Counted from the stretch's first letter, positions 31,910 through 43,470 are shown. The stretch: DNA of 64,000 bases from Nannobrachium achirus (GCA_963921795.1 OY997653.1:4592522-4656521), one strand, 5' to 3'. Notes: generated by a model not told the origin, from the letters alone. A program made the numbers and translations.

Positions 31910-33640
31910 GGGGGCAAAAAAAAGGAAGATACTGCTTGAACAATTACGGAACAAAGGAAACGGACAACACAATGCATCAGTTTTATTAGATGGAACTGGA
32001 TCCCTTAAAGTAAAACGTACAGCAAACAAAAATGCAAAAGATTATATTAGTTGTTTATATTGTAAGTGGTGGTTTCTACGGAGAGATCTCTGGAGACACA
32101 ATAACAGATGCCCTTCCAAACCTGCTGATGGCAGTCCAGAGTCAGTAGGACAAAGAAAAAGGGTCTTGGCTTCAACCAGCATTTCACATGCCATGCTGTA
32201 CCAACAGGTATCTCCAGGTTTGTTTACACTATTTAGTAGGATGAGAGATGATGACGTCTCTGCTGCTGTGCGCAGTGACTTTTCTATCATTCAGCTGGCT
32301 CAATCGTTGTATAATAAAGACGGAGAGGAGTCCACCAAACACGAGTATATCCGCCAGAAGCTCTGTGAACTGGGAAGACTACTCCTCGAACTGCGTGAAG
32401 AATCTATACCCAGCCTAGAAGATGCAGTAAGACCATCCAACTTTAACACGCTTGTCCATGTTATCAAGAAGGTGGCAGGCTTTAATGAAACAACTCACCG
32501 GTACACCACGCCAAGTCTTGCTCTAAAATCGGGCCACTCATTGAATATGATTAGTGACATCATTCACTGCAGAGCTCTGATGGCAGGCGATGACGAGCTA
32601 TCCAAATCAGCCAAGACTTTTCAAAAACTGTGTACCTCAGAGTGGAGTGAATGCGTTTCCAAAAAAGCTTTGAAGACACTGCATGAGAACAAGTTCAACA
32701 AAACGTTGACTCTGCCTTTCGCGGATGATGTGAAATGCCTTAATTTTCATATTGAGAAAGTCGCAACAGAGGCATTAGAGAACATTAAAAAGGAGACCGC
32801 ATCACAGCACGTCTAATGCAGACCTTTGTAAGGCAACTCTAACAAGAATTAATCTCTTCAACAGAAGACGTGTTGGAGAGGCGTCGAAGTTACAGCTTAA
32901 AAGATACTTGGAAAGGGATACAACTAGTCTACATCCAGACGTTACTGTCGGCCTAACTAAATATGAACAGAAACTGTGTGCACATTTTAGTACGGTCGAA
33001 ATCGAAGGGAAGAAAGGGCGGATGGTTCCTGTTCTTTTGGCACCAGACATTGTTGAAGCATTAAATGTTCTTATAAGCAAAATAAAACATTTTGGAGTTG
33101 CAGAAGACAACAAGTTCCTTTTTGCTAGACCGCAGTGTATGACCCCACCCCAGACTGCATCAGGACCTATGCCAAGGAAAGTGGTGCAAAAAGCCCTGAA
33201 CTCCTGAAGGGTACCCAGCTACGAAAACATGTGGGAACGATGTCACAGGTTCTGAATCTCCAGGAAAACGAACTGGACCAAGTTGCTGACTTCTTAGGTC
33301 ACAATATTAGAGTGCACAGGGAATATTACAGACTTCCAGAATCCACAATCCAGCTGGCAAAAATATCTAAGCTCTTAATTGCCATGAAAAAGGGGGCCAT
33401 TTCAGATCTCCGGGGCAAGACCCTAGATGACATTGATGTTGAAGGTATGACTACTTCTAAAGAAAATATGGTGGCTAAATGTCAATGTGCATTTAATTGA
33501 TTACATTTACTGCAAAGATGTAAAAATCTGAACTTGCTCAGTTCTCATTATTTATTTATTTTCTTTAGAGCATCTGGCATTCTCTGATTCTGGAGAAAGT
33601 GAAGACTCTATGGGAGAAGAAATGGGTAAATGCCTTAAGT
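31910..33640 (+). pseudogene. Crypton-like tyrosine recombinase, broken
   Basis: The first frame (to 32816) has a zinc-finger-like segment (CLYCKWWFLRRDLWRHNNRC) and a helical DNA-binding region. The second frame (about 32812-33150) gives LFNRRRVGEASKLQL, fitting the first catalytic Arg box, and a charged strand region. The third (33135-33500) gives TQLRKHVGT, FLGHNIRVHREYYRL, fitting Arg box II, the LGH motif and the nucleophile Tyr. A short acidic exon (HLAFSDSGESEDSMGEE) follows between AG at 33569 and GT at 33627. Two frameshifts (near 32812 and 33135) break it. The pattern matches tyrosine recombinases of Crypton type, abundant in fish; the assignment is from motifs only. Confidence 0.65.
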
Positions 33641-33689
33641 TAAATGGTTAACACACAGCCATAACTGAGCTGAGATCATTAGCGATCGA

Positions 33690-34000
33690 GTTTCTCCATC
33701 CCGAAGGCTTATCTTAATTTTTTTGTAACTTTGATTTTATTAAGGATTGCACTTTAACAACATACACAATTATAACAGTATGCAAAGAGAGTTTATACAT
33801 CAGCCATTTATCCCATCCGTTATTAAAATGTTCTTTATATGCTCAATTTGTATATTAAATGTTCCATGTCCTGAATACTGTCCATTATTGTCCTATGTCC
33901 TTATTTAATGTTGTATCACTTCACAGATGGTGATGCTGCCCGGAGATGTCACATCTCCAGGCCCCCAAGCCAATGATGAAGCCAGCACACGGTAAGACCA
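33690..34000 (+). repeat. First copy of recombinase 3' exon start
   Basis: TTCTCCATCCCGAAGGCTTAT, and after an AT-rich insert (33720-33900) GTATCACTTCACAGATGGTGA and CCCCAAGCCAATG, match 35728-35850. The exon copy here lacks about 15 bp and is out of frame. The two copies flank a minus-strand LINE. Confidence 0.7.
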
Positions 34001-34405
34001 TGTTTTTACAGCTCCAGAAAATGTGTGAATGAGTAGGGTCAATTTTGCAGGGAAGGGTAGGGCTGGGCTATGTTTGTTTTTACTAGTTGCGAACAGCTGT
34101 TGCCTGTAAGTGGTTTTACAGGGCAATTTTAAAGGATGCTAGTGATCCACACTCCTTTAAAACCTTCGGTAAGGCGTTCCTTATTTGTGTGGTATAGCAG
34201 AAGAACAAGTTTGACCCTTTCTTTGAGGTGACTCTGGGTTGAACGTGATCTGTGGCGCTGCCTCTGGTGTTGTTATTATGGACATCCTTAAGGTTTATAA
34301 AGTATTTCGCCAGGTACATGGGTATCTTAGTGGTGTAGTGTATCTTGTACACCAGGCCCATTGCAAGTCGCTGTACTCTGTCATCTACTCTGAGCCACCC
34401 CACTC

Positions 34406-35297
34406 TTAAAGGGATAAGAAACCCCGCCTCTTTATTTGTTTTATGGGATTTCAGAGCATGAAAATAAATCTGAAATGTAGGCGTGGTTATCTGCTGTTGT
34501 GGGGGGAGGGGGCGGAGTAATGCGTGCACCTCATTCAATGTGTTAGAAGAACTATCAGAGAGACAGAGCGAAGCTGTCGCAGTGGGGCACTTGTTGCTGT
34601 TTCCATTTCGGAAACAATTTTAAAACCAGCCATTGGAGGTGTAAAAAATATAAAGATTCGGCAACTCCATGTTCTATAACCAATTAAAATGGGCAAGTAT
34701 TTTACAAACAAGCTGTCTGAGCTGTTTACCTGTTTACCTCGGAACCGAAGAAGGGACGCTAGGCTAGCGCTGATAGCTATTTTCTGTGTAGTGTGTGTGT
34801 GTGTGTGTGTGTCGTGACAGTGCGCGCACACACACAACGTCCACACACGAAAAATAGCAGATCTACAAGCTCACAACTGTGAGCTTGTATATCGGCTATG
34901 TAGCTATGTAGCCGAGCTACAAACAGCAACAAGTGCCCCACTGCGACAGCTCTACAGTCTATGCTCTAAACGACACAACCAGACGCCACAACGAGGGCAG
35001 AATGAAACCACGCCCCCCCTTGATACAACTCTATATTAAACAAACGTTAATTAGATATGCCTACGTCACATTGCACAATACAGTACAGTGTGAGCTAATA
35101 TTTAATGAGTGGCGCGAAATATTTATTTTCAACTTAGAAACTGGAAGTACACAGAAATAGCTACAGAGACAGCAGAAAGCTCTGAATCCCCAAGCCTATG
35201 GGCAAATTGAACCATATCACTGCTCCCTATCACAAGTGACTCATTGATATAATATATATTTATAGAAAAAGTGATTTTCTGTTTCATGGCCCTTTAA
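34406..35297. mobile_element. TTAA-flanked MITE (piggyBac-like)
   Basis: TTAA stands at both ends (34406-34409 and 35294-35297), followed inward by AGGG and mirrored by CCCT. The LINE sequence is continuous when one TTAA copy and the element are removed. Inside, GAAGCTGTCGCAGTGGGGCA (about 34570) is inverted at about 34930. A hairpin unit sits near the centre. Confidence 0.8.
34851..34900. repeat. GATCTACAAGCTCACAA-type hairpin unit
   Basis: AAAATAGCAGATCTACAAGC and GCTTGTATATCGGCTAT pair around an almost loopless centre (CTCACAACTGTGAG). Confidence 0.85.
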
Positions 35298-35773
35298 CTG
35301 GTGATAGGGAAGGTTAAGCAGGACCCTAATTAGTTTGTTTTGGGCCGTAGTCAAAGAGGGGTCGACTATTGCACCAGCTATGGTCTTAAGTGTGTTGAAA
35401 TTGTGTTGAAATTGACCGGGGCGATCCTCTGTAGGAAACGAGTTTGTTGGTTGATTTTATTTATTACTTTAGAAGTCATCTTTTCGCTGGAAAGATTAGC
35501 TTCAAGGATGCATCCTAAGTAGGAGATTTTGTTTTTACGTGTTATGACCTTGTCATCCACTTTGTGAAGTTATCGCTAAGCCATGTACAGATTTTAGTTA
35601 GGTTAGTTTAGAGTTAAGTGTCTTTTCAGCCTGCAAGTGGTCCTTGCTCGAGACTAGGAGAGCAGAGTCCTCCGGCTCAACATCTGTTGAGCTTTCATTT
35701 GGGGTGTGATAAAATAATCAAATTTGATTTCTCCAACCCGAAGGCTTATTTAATGTTTGTATCACTTCACAGA

Positions 35774-36040
35774 TGGTGACGCTGCCCCAGATGTCACTGC
35801 CCCAGATGTCACAACTCCAGGTCCCCAAGCCAATGTGGAGCCCCAGAGGAACACAAAAATACCATGGACTCCCAAAGAAGAGAAGGCAATTTTGTAGCAT
35901 TTCAGGGACCATATAAAAAAAGGCAAACTTGCCAGCAAAATAGAATGTGTTCAGTGCCAGAAAGCTGAGCATCCGGTTCTCTCTAGACATTCTATTCAGA
36001 ATATAAGAGACTTCGTCAGAAACCGAGGTGTTTCAGCAAA
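35774..36040 (+). pseudogene. C-terminal exon of the recombinase-like gene
   Basis: After the acceptor CACTTCACAG the frame reads DGDAAPDVTAPDVTTPGP, then WTPKEEKAIL, a TAG stop (35896-35898), HFRDHIKKGKLASKIECVQC and RHSIQNIRDFVRNRG. This is a small SANT/Myb-like helical domain that closes this family of fish recombinase-like proteins. The stop codon and the frameshifts upstream show the locus is dead. Confidence 0.6.
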
Positions 36041-36302
36041 AAAAAAAAAAAAAAAGGAGAGCAGAGAGAAGACAGGATTAGTCTAGACTGACAGGACGGT
36101 AGAATAGACGGATGGACACTATGGTAGAATAGACGGACAGCATAGTTTTCTTCTTTTTTTTCTTTTTTTTTTACTTTATTTCTTTCTCATTTTGGGAGTT
36201 TGTCCCTGTTTCAGGCCAGTTGTGAGTTGTGACATTTGGGTAGCCTGTCCCCCTGTGTTCCAGGACAGTTTTCTGGTGTTTAGGTAGCCTGTCCCCCTGT
36301 TA

Positions 36303-37003
36303 GTTGGGGCGAAAACAATACTTCCGTGACCACGAGAGCAAAGGACCGTTTCTCAGTGGTTTAGTCAACTATGAAGGTTAAATAACAAATTGAGCTCCCA
36401 TGTCCGTCGCAAAAATGTGGGCAAAATGTTTGATAAATAGGGTAATTTTTATTAAGTTGGATCTGAGGGGGTTTACATTATTGTGAATCCATTGCAAGCA
36501 TTTGTTTTGCATGAAAAACATTCCTTTGGCTAAAAAGTGACCACAAAAGACTGAAAAGTAACCTGGTTCTTTTTTAACCATAGTTTTGTTGTCCGTTTTT
36601 GGAATGTTTTTCGTGCAAAACAAATACTTGCAATGGATTCAGAATAATTAAAAAAACATAGTTTTGTTGTCCGTTTTTAGCCCAAGGAATGTTTTTTCGT
36701 GCAAAACAAATACTTGCAATGGATTCAGAATAATTAAAAACCCATAGTTTGAGCTCTCACATCCAAGTTAAAGTTATAAGAGTGATTTTGTTCATTTTGT
36801 CCTTTATAGTATAGTGTATAGCAAGTGAATGAGACTGAAAATTACCCTAGCTGTCAAACATTTTGCTTGCATTTTTGCGAGGGACATGGGAGCTCAATTT
36901 GTTATTTAACCTTAATAGTTGAAAAAGAAAAAAAAAAAAAACACTGAGAAACTGACCTTTGCTCTCGTGGTCGTGGTCACGGAAGTATCGGATTCGCCCC
37001 AAC
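36303..37003. mobile_element. Inverted-repeat element, TA duplication
   Basis: GTTGGGGCGAAAACAATACTT and its reverse complement at the right end begin arms of about 130 bp (CTTCCGTGACCACGAGAGCAAAGG, AAATTGAGCTCCCATGTCC). TA flanks both sides (36301-36302, 37004-37005). The interior holds two copies of GTGCAAAACAAATACTTGCAATGG. There is no transposase. It may belong to Tc1/mariner-like MITEs. Confidence 0.8.
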
Positions 37004-37005
37004 TA

Positions 37006-38410
37006 TGTGTTTCAGGACAGTTTCTCATAGATTCCAAATCCATGTATAGCCCGGGATATTAAGTCCACTTTTTTGAAGAATCGTTCCGTTTGTGATACAA
37101 GCACCAAAAGTTTCCTATGGACCTACTTTTCCCAAAAATCATGTTAGCCACTTAAAAAAAATTACACTACAATACCCACAATCCCTCAGCTCAGATGTTT
37201 CCAATGCTTTGGGTTAATATCCTTATTCTCTCACACTCAGGAGTTGCAGTAGCTCAAGAGTCAACAGTGACTGTCTGGGAGTCAGACATGCACATGTACT
37301 GTACGGTACTGTCCACACACATGAATATTTGGTTTATCGAGTCCCAATCTCATTGTCCATGGATTACCGTAGATCGCACAAACAGCAGTAGTGTTTGGGC
37401 TTGTGTCATTGGCTCATGTGTGAGTCCTGGGCCACGATTCTTTCACTAATATCCTGGGCTAGTAGTTTCATTGTTTGACAGCTGATCATCAGTGTATTTT
37501 GGATTCATGTCAATTTGTTTTTTCAGACATTGGACCACATTGAACTGTCACTAATAAACTTGACATTTCACTCTGTACTTGGTCTGCTTTTTGGTCTGCT
37601 TTTTCCCCCCTCTGTACTTAGTCTGCTTTTTTCCCCCTGTGGTATATTTGGAGAGGTGAGGTCTGCAGCAACGCCAGGTCTTAGAGTTAAGAAGCCTTCC
37701 GAACAAAGGCCTTAAGCAAAGGTTTGTCTTTTATTGAAAACGTATCACAGCATTCTGACTGACATCCAACGGCAAATAAAGAGCAGTGACGAGTTCACAT
37801 TTTACAGCAATGATATAGAAAACAACACACCAGTGAACAAAAGAGGTGGCCTTAAAGCTGACCCTATGACAACCATTTGGGATAGCTTCTCTGTTAGTAC
37901 ACCCAACCCAAACCCCTGCCCTAACCTCCGTGGGGAGTGTCGCTAACCCTCCCGATGCTCCTTTGTCGAACTGACTGTCGTTCGAAAGAGCGATCTTTCC
38001 ACCAACCATTTCAGTAAAATGCTAATTTGATCAAGCCAGTTCTACTGAGAACTTTCATTTTGTCTTGCTTCCAAACCCAATTTCTATTTCAAATCTAAGC
38101 ATGGCAAATTAATATTCTTGATGTATACATGTGTATATGGGTCTCGTGTATATACATCTAAACCTTTAAAAATGTGTGTACATCGTATAGTTTAAAAATA
38201 AGACAGACCTTGGATCCTAGGTATGTTGAGAAATAAGCATGTGAACAAGGACTAGACCGGCTCAGAGCTCGTCTCTAGATAAACAGACTTATATTATAAT
38301 CAGTGTTATAATCATGCTTCAAAGATTTGAGTAGACCTTTTGGTCTGGCAACCACAGGTGGCCATACAAACAAAGGATTTGAATTAAGTGTGAAACGTAA
38401 ATGCACTTAA
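37006..38410. other. No recognisable gene or repeat family
   Basis: The sequence is mixed, with short TCTGCTTTTT duplications near 37580-37630. Several ORFs of 60-95 codons show no motif and no splice context that I trust. Confidence 0.4.
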
Positions 38411-38495
38411 ATCTTGGGGCGTCCGGTCCGGTCGGGAATCGAACCGGCGACGCTGCGGCAACCATGCCTATGACCAGTAGGCCACCAACGCTCCA
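38410..38495 (-). mobile_element. tRNA-derived SINE head
   Basis: On the minus strand GTTGGTGGCCTACTGGTCATAG (A-box like) is followed by CCGGTTCGATTCCCG (B box) at the usual spacing. No clear SINE tail was seen, so it may be a fragment. Confidence 0.65.
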
Positions 38496-38647
38496 ATACA
38501 CTTTAAGGAGAGATGCACATTTTTTGATCTGACAGATCAACTTTCAAGATCATATACCTAAATGAGAATAATCGATGTTATGATGAATTAGCGAGCATAT
38601 TTGGTCTGACCAGATACTACATCCCCTCTACACCTAACCTTTTTGCC

Positions 38648-38951
38648 AAAAATAGCTGATCTACAAGCTCACAACGCCTCTGCCTTGTGAGCTTAGCCCT
38701 TGGGCTAAATGGTTCAGAAGCTGTTCACTTGGCTCATTGGAATGGATGTTCTGAAGTAGCCTATGTTCTCTTCTGTCATTGTAATGAATGTATTCCTGGA
38801 AGTAAAGTAAACTGAATCCATTTATCAAGAATTTTAGACTGTTTGTTCTGTATGCATACTGTGTGGAACTATGCGTCATGTATTGCATTGCAATATTTAT
38901 GGTTTAATTCAGTGAGAGTTCAAAAGTTGTGAGCTTGTGGATCTGCTATAT
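38648..38951. repeat. Hairpin unit split by 232-bp insert
   Basis: The left arm AAAATAGCTGATCTACAAGC and the start of the right arm (TTGTGAGCTT, 38685-38694) are followed by 232 bp of unrelated DNA. TTGTGAGCTT then repeats at 38927-38936 and completes the arm (GTGGATCTGCTAT). The 10-bp repeat looks like a target duplication of the insert. Confidence 0.75.
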
Positions 38952-39454
38952 TTTAAAGACTAACTTTTTTCTTGTGCATTTACCCACTGAATAAAAACAA
39001 TGACATTGCTTAATTGCAGTGCAATTAAAACAACAACAACCCAAAAACAACAAATGTATTCATCATTTAAAGATACAGTATGTTCCTAAAGACAGAGTAC
39101 TTTAAAGCAACACGTAAAACAAAGCTGACATACATTGCAGCCAGTCATACAACAGTTAATTTGTAGATTTGCAGATTTGAGTTTATTTACATTTTATTGG
39201 CATTGGGAAGTGAAAGTGGGGATGAGGAGGGTTAATGTGTTGACTGTCCTCAGCTTATGGAAGCAAGTAGTCTCATACTATTGATTCTACAGCCAAAGTT
39301 CCCTGATGGCAGGAGAACTGTGAGGGGTGAGATGAGGGTCCTTGTGGTTGTGAGTCGAATGGTGGGGGTCCTTAATGATGGCAGTGGCTACCATGTAATG
39401 TAATTTACTGTTATCTGGGACAGATACAGTATAGGCCTAACCATAGACATGCTT
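38952..39454. other. No recognisable feature
   Basis: AT-rich sequence with AACAACAACCC simple repeats near 39030; nothing coding. Confidence 0.4.
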
Positions 39455-40145
39455 GCTTGATTGATTGATTGATTGAAGAATTTATTAGAAGTTTGCAATA
39501 GAAAAAAGTACAGTTTCATGACAGTACAAATCACTGGTACAAGGTCAACTAAAAGGAGATCCTAGAAAGCCGAGGCTTATTTCCACAGGAACCACACTTT
39601 AAGTATCTCATATAACATTGAAAGACAGACGGATAGAACATAGTACTTTATCTAGGATAATATCAGTTTCAAAAGCATAACATCAAATACAAAGGCAGAA
39701 AAAGAGAAAAAAGCACGGGGGCTTAGTCTATTTACAAGTCACGGGTAGCAGCTGTCTGAAGGTGACTTTTCATACCAATTTTGAAGGAGGCTAGGGATTT
39801 GCTCTCCTTTAAGGCTTGTGGAAGGGCGTTCCACATGTTGATGGTGTAGCAGGAGAACGAGTTAGAGCCTTGTTTAGTGTTAAATCTACGTTGATGATGA
39901 TTAGTGGAGCTGCCTCTGGTGTTGTGATCGTGAACATCCTTGACCTTTAAGAAGTAGTTTGTCAGGTACATGGGAATATTGGAGGTGTAGTGTATCTTGT
40001 CCACCAGGCCCATTGCAAGATGCTGTACTCTGTCAGCTACTTTGAGCCATCCCACGCTTTCATGGTGATGATCGGTAAGGTGGGTCTGAGGAGGGAGACC
40101 AAGCACAACCCTAATTAGTTTGTTTTGGGCTGTTTGGAGCTTTGA
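39455..40145 (-). pseudogene. CR1-like LINE 3' end, copy 1
   Basis: The minus strand starts inside the RT C-terminus (GWLKVADRVQHLAMGLV, NTRGSSTNHHQRRF, NSFSCYTINMWNALPQALK) and ends in a 3' UTR closed by (TTGA)n at 39455-39475. It is strongly 5' truncated. It closely matches copy 2, immediately adjacent. Confidence 0.85.
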
Positions 40146-41310
40146 AGATTGATTGAAGATTGATTGAAGAATTTATTAGAAGTTTGCAATAGAAAAAAGT
40201 ACAGTTTCATGACAGTACAAATCACTGGTACAAGGTCAACTAAAAGGAGATCCTAGAAAGCCGAGGCTTATTTCCACAGGAACCACACTTTAAGTATCTC
40301 GTATAACATTGAAAGACAGACGGATAGAACATAGTACTTTATCTAGGATAATATCAGTTTCAAAAGCATAACATCAAATACAAAGGCAGAAAAAAGAATA
40401 ATAAAAAAGGGGGGGGGGCATGGGGGCTTAGTCTATTTACAAGTCACGGGTAGCAGCTGTCTGAAGGTGACTTTTCATACCAATTTTCCACGTTTTTACA
40501 CATTCCACATGTTGATGGTGTAGCAGGAGAACGAGTTAGAGCCTTGTTTAGTGTTAAATCTACGTTGATGATGATTAGTGGAGCTGCCTCTGGTGTTGTG
40601 GTCGTGAACATCCTTGACCTTTAAGAAGTAGTTTGTCAGGTACATGGGAATCTTGGAGGTGTAGTGTATCTTGTACACCAGGCCCATTGCAGCTTTAACT
40701 TTAAGGCAGCTGGGGCGTCGCGATACCAGACAAGGACTCCGTAATCAATGAGGGGCCCAATAAGAGCACCTCCTAGTGTCATTCGGGATTTAATATTGAT
40801 CAGCGGGGCAACCCTTTGCAAGAAGCAAATTCGTTGGTTGACTTTATTGATTACCTTGGTGGTCATTTTTTCACTGGATAGGTTAGCCTCCAGGATGCAA
40901 CCCAGGTAGCAGATGTAGTTTTTTCTTTCTATCACAGTGTCACCTACTTTAATTGTGAAGTTCTCAACCAGGCTAAGTTTCTGACTAGATCCAAAGAGGA
41001 TACATTCAGTTTTGCCTAGGTGAATTGAGAGTCTGTTGTCATTGAGCCAGGTGCAGATCTTGTTAAGTTCACAGTTAAGGGCCTTTTCAACCTGCGATAT
41101 GTCTCTGCCTGAGACTAGGAGAGCTGAGTCGTCCGCGAACAGAAACAGATTGCAGTCACAAGCAGATGACATGTCGTTTACGTATGTTAACTGCTGACAT
41201 ACATGAAGCAAGTATTGTTGTGAGTGTTGAATTGAAACATCCATTCCTAAAGTGGTTAGTAACATATGATTGAGGTAATGGAGACCAGAGGTTCCCAATC
41301 ACCGGTCCAC
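40146..41310 (-). pseudogene. CR1-like LINE 3' half, copy 2
   Basis: A 220-codon minus frame includes the catalytic motif FADD (41128-41139), LNDNRLSIHLGKTECILFG, and the YLGCILEANLSSEKM segment. The C-terminal part continues at about 40690-40500 in another frame. A small deletion relative to copy 1 removes the LPQALKE segment at 40495. The 3' UTR repeats that of copy 1. The fragment carries frameshifts. Confidence 0.85.
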
Positions 41311-41727
41311 AAGAAGATGTCCAGGAATATATTAACATGTACAACTGAAACTCGGAGGAGAAGGTTCAGATATGGTTGTAAATAATGTTTTTATTTGTAG
41401 CCTACACCTGCTTTCAGCTTGAGGCAAAAACAGTTTGTTTTGGAAGGTTTGATGTCAAAGGCAAGACTAAATGTGCTGAGGGCACTTTTGATGACAAGCG
41501 TGGACAGGTCTATTGGTAAAGTGAACAGAAAGTGTATACTCCTCATAACCCTAAAGTTCTATTGTATTTTCTCTGGGAGTTTGTACTTTATGTCTAGAAG
41601 TGCAGAGAGGTGCTAACAACAACGTTGTCATTCACTTACTGGTTAGATGTGAAATAGAAACAAGGGACGCGTCATCTCTATCATCAGGCAACAATGTTTC
41701 AAGTGATAGGAAACATGTTTGAGTGTG
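41311..41727. other. No gene; short repeat shared with 42711
   Basis: ACTCCTCATAACCCTAAAGT...CTAGAAGTGCAGAGAGG (41537-41610) recurs at 42710-42785. Otherwise nothing was recognised. Confidence 0.45.
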
Positions 41728-41868
41728 TAGCAGTGGTGTAAAGTAACTAGTACATTTACTTTACAAGTACTGTACTTAAGTACAGTTTTCAGGTACTTTA
41801 CTTTTACTTCATAGGAGTATAAATTCTGAATACTTTTACTTCTATTCCACTACATTTATGGCATGGTG
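41728..41868 (+). mobile_element. CAGTGGTGTAAAGTAACTAG repeat fragment
   Basis: The start CAGTGGTGTAAAGTAACTAG followed by GTACTTTACTTTTACTTCA and TTCCACTACATTTATGG is a very common fish DNA-repeat family. The copy is cut off by a hairpin unit. Confidence 0.65.
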
Positions 41869-41930
41869 GAATAGCCGATCTACAAACTCACAAAGCGACG
41901 TGTTGTGAGCTTGTGTAGATCTGCTATTTT
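41869..41930. repeat. GATCTACAAGCTCACAA-type hairpin unit
   Basis: GGAATAGCCGATCTACAAACTCACAA pairs with TTGTGAGCTTGTGTAGATCTGCTATTTT around AGCGACGTG. It sits at the break of the preceding repeat. Confidence 0.85.
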
Positions 41931-41998
41931 GAAAGGATTTTTATGCATTTGCAAACTCTGACATGCAGTCTCTCAAGGATAGACTAACTGAGCTCCAT

Positions 41999-42526
41999 TT
42001 AAAGCTATACTGTGTAAGTTGCTCAACTAGTGGTCAGTAGCTGTACAGCAAACCGCGGTCGCGTCTGCTTTTTTCGGCCGTTTTCGCTGCGGACCGGGCC
42101 TTCAGACCACCGCGTCCGCCTCGCCCGCCTCTCCACGCATCCGTAGAGGTCTCTCGTGTCCCTCTGCGGACCGGTGTTGGGGAGGAATAATCGCTTACAG
42201 GCTAGACTCCTTTAGACCAGCCTAAACACTGCGGTTGAAGCAAGCTACTTCCTGAAGAGACGCAAGACGCTGTGATTGGCCGGCAGTGTATGATCTGCAC
42301 TGTGATTGGCCGGTAGGGAGACACGTGTACAGAATGATGCAGATGACGTAATTTTGCCGGGAAATGCAGCCCCTGTCACGGCCACACGGGCTCAGTAGAA
42401 CACATATAAAGAAAATGCTTTTGGGGCTGAAATTAACAGATTGGGGGTTCTAAAACTTTAACGATTTAATAGTTAGGAAAATTTTAAGATATGTTTTATT
42501 AAAAAAGTTACATAGTATAGCTTTAA
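41999..42526. mobile_element. TTAA-flanked MITE (AGCTATACTGTGTAA)
   Basis: TTAA occurs at both tips. AGCTATACTGTGTAAGTT is mirrored by AAGTTACATAGTATAGCT. The interior is GC-rich (CCGCGGTCGCGTCTGC...) with two near-identical TGTGATTGGCCGG motifs and encodes nothing. Confidence 0.75.
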
Positions 42527-43010
42527 GTGAAAAGGACCTTTACTTTGATGATGGCTAGCCAGATTGCTGACATATAAACATAGCTTTTTAAAAAAATCTT
42601 AGAAGGATTCAAAATACACTTATAGAAATCGGGTCAAAATTAAAATTTCCACGATTTTTCAAAAATAGCAGATCTACAATAATATTATATATATTATATA
42701 TATGTATGTATACTCCTCATAACCCTAAAGTTCTATTGTATTTTCTCTGGGAGTTTGTACTTAATGTCTAGAAGTGCAGAGAGGTTAGTCTAACCTTGCT
42801 TATATCACAATCTCTATACATGCATACATATTCACTTTGGTGCATCAAGTTGGCTACACATTATTCCCCTATGAAAGTGATCACATGTAATTACTAAAGA
42901 AACCACACATTTGGAAAGTAACAGAAGAACATAATACTCTGTTTGCAGGGGATGATGTGTGCTTGCAGCCAGTTACCATTTAACCAGCTGTACATTTAAC
43001 TTTTCTTTTT
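42527..43010. other. No gene; half hairpin unit at 42660
   Basis: AAAAATAGCAGATCTACAAT at 42660 is one arm of the hairpin family followed by an AT microsatellite. Nothing coding was seen. Confidence 0.5.
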
Positions 43011-43021
43011 CTTTTTTACAG

Positions 43022-43146
43022 GCAGAAAAACGGGACTGCCCCCTCTGTGGGAAAAAATATTTGGTGTTAAGGAGCCACCTCACGGCTGCTCACAAGATGA
43101 GCAACGCAGAAGAGAGACACCTGGTCTCCAATTGGGCAGCAGTTAG
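43022..43146 (+). CDS. C2H2 zinc-finger exon, unassigned gene
   Basis: After a strong acceptor (TTTTCTTTTTTACAG) a 125-bp open exon encodes CPLCGKKYLVLRSHLTAAH, a single C2H2 finger with all four ligands. It then reads MSNAEERHLVSNWAAV and ends at GTTAG|GTAAAG. This finger type precedes the recombinase-like domain in fish Crypton-like proteins, so it may be a displaced exon of the same kind of gene as 31910-36040. That link is inference. No further exons were seen downstream. Confidence 0.5.
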
Positions 43147-43204
43147 GTAAAGTTCACTCTTTTGGTGTGTTGTAGCTTTTCCGTCCTTCCTTCCGTACAG
43201 GCAG

Positions 43205-43470
43205 AGCTGGGCAGTATTTTAAATACTTGAAAATTGAAAATACAAAAATGTATTTCAAATATGTATTTGAAATACTTTTATCGTATTTTGAAATATGTAA
43301 TTGAAATATTTTTTTGTATTTCAAAGTACAAAAAAGTATTTCAAATACATTTCAAAATACAAAAAAGTATTTCAAATACCTAGTTGAAATATCTTTACAG
43401 TGAGGTCGCATTTGACCCTGAGGTAACTTACTAGTTTTTGATGTTGGTAAATCCTCATTTTAAATTGTGG
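43205..43470. repeat. TATTTGAAATAC-rich DNA repeat
   Basis: AGAGCTGGGCAGTATTTTAAATAC followed by many AAAATACAAAAAAGTATTTCAAAT motifs forms a fold-back structure. Its right part (43395-43470, CTTTACAGTGAGGTCGCATT...) occurs inverted at 60118-60190. Confidence 0.65.

Larger units (their letters stand above)
34105..35700 (-). pseudogene. CR1-like LINE 3' half, split by TTAA MITE
   Basis: The minus strand encodes the C-terminal RT region: YLGCILEANLSSEKMTSKVI (35500), then after the MITE RLAMGLVYKIHYTTKIPMYL and NTRGSATDH (34250-34380). The same family is found at 39455-41310. It is 5' truncated and contains frameshifts. Confidence 0.8.

Noticed and set aside
37515..38009. ORFs of 66-92 codons between 37195 and 38009
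   Set aside because: There are no motifs, no splice context, and both strands overlap.
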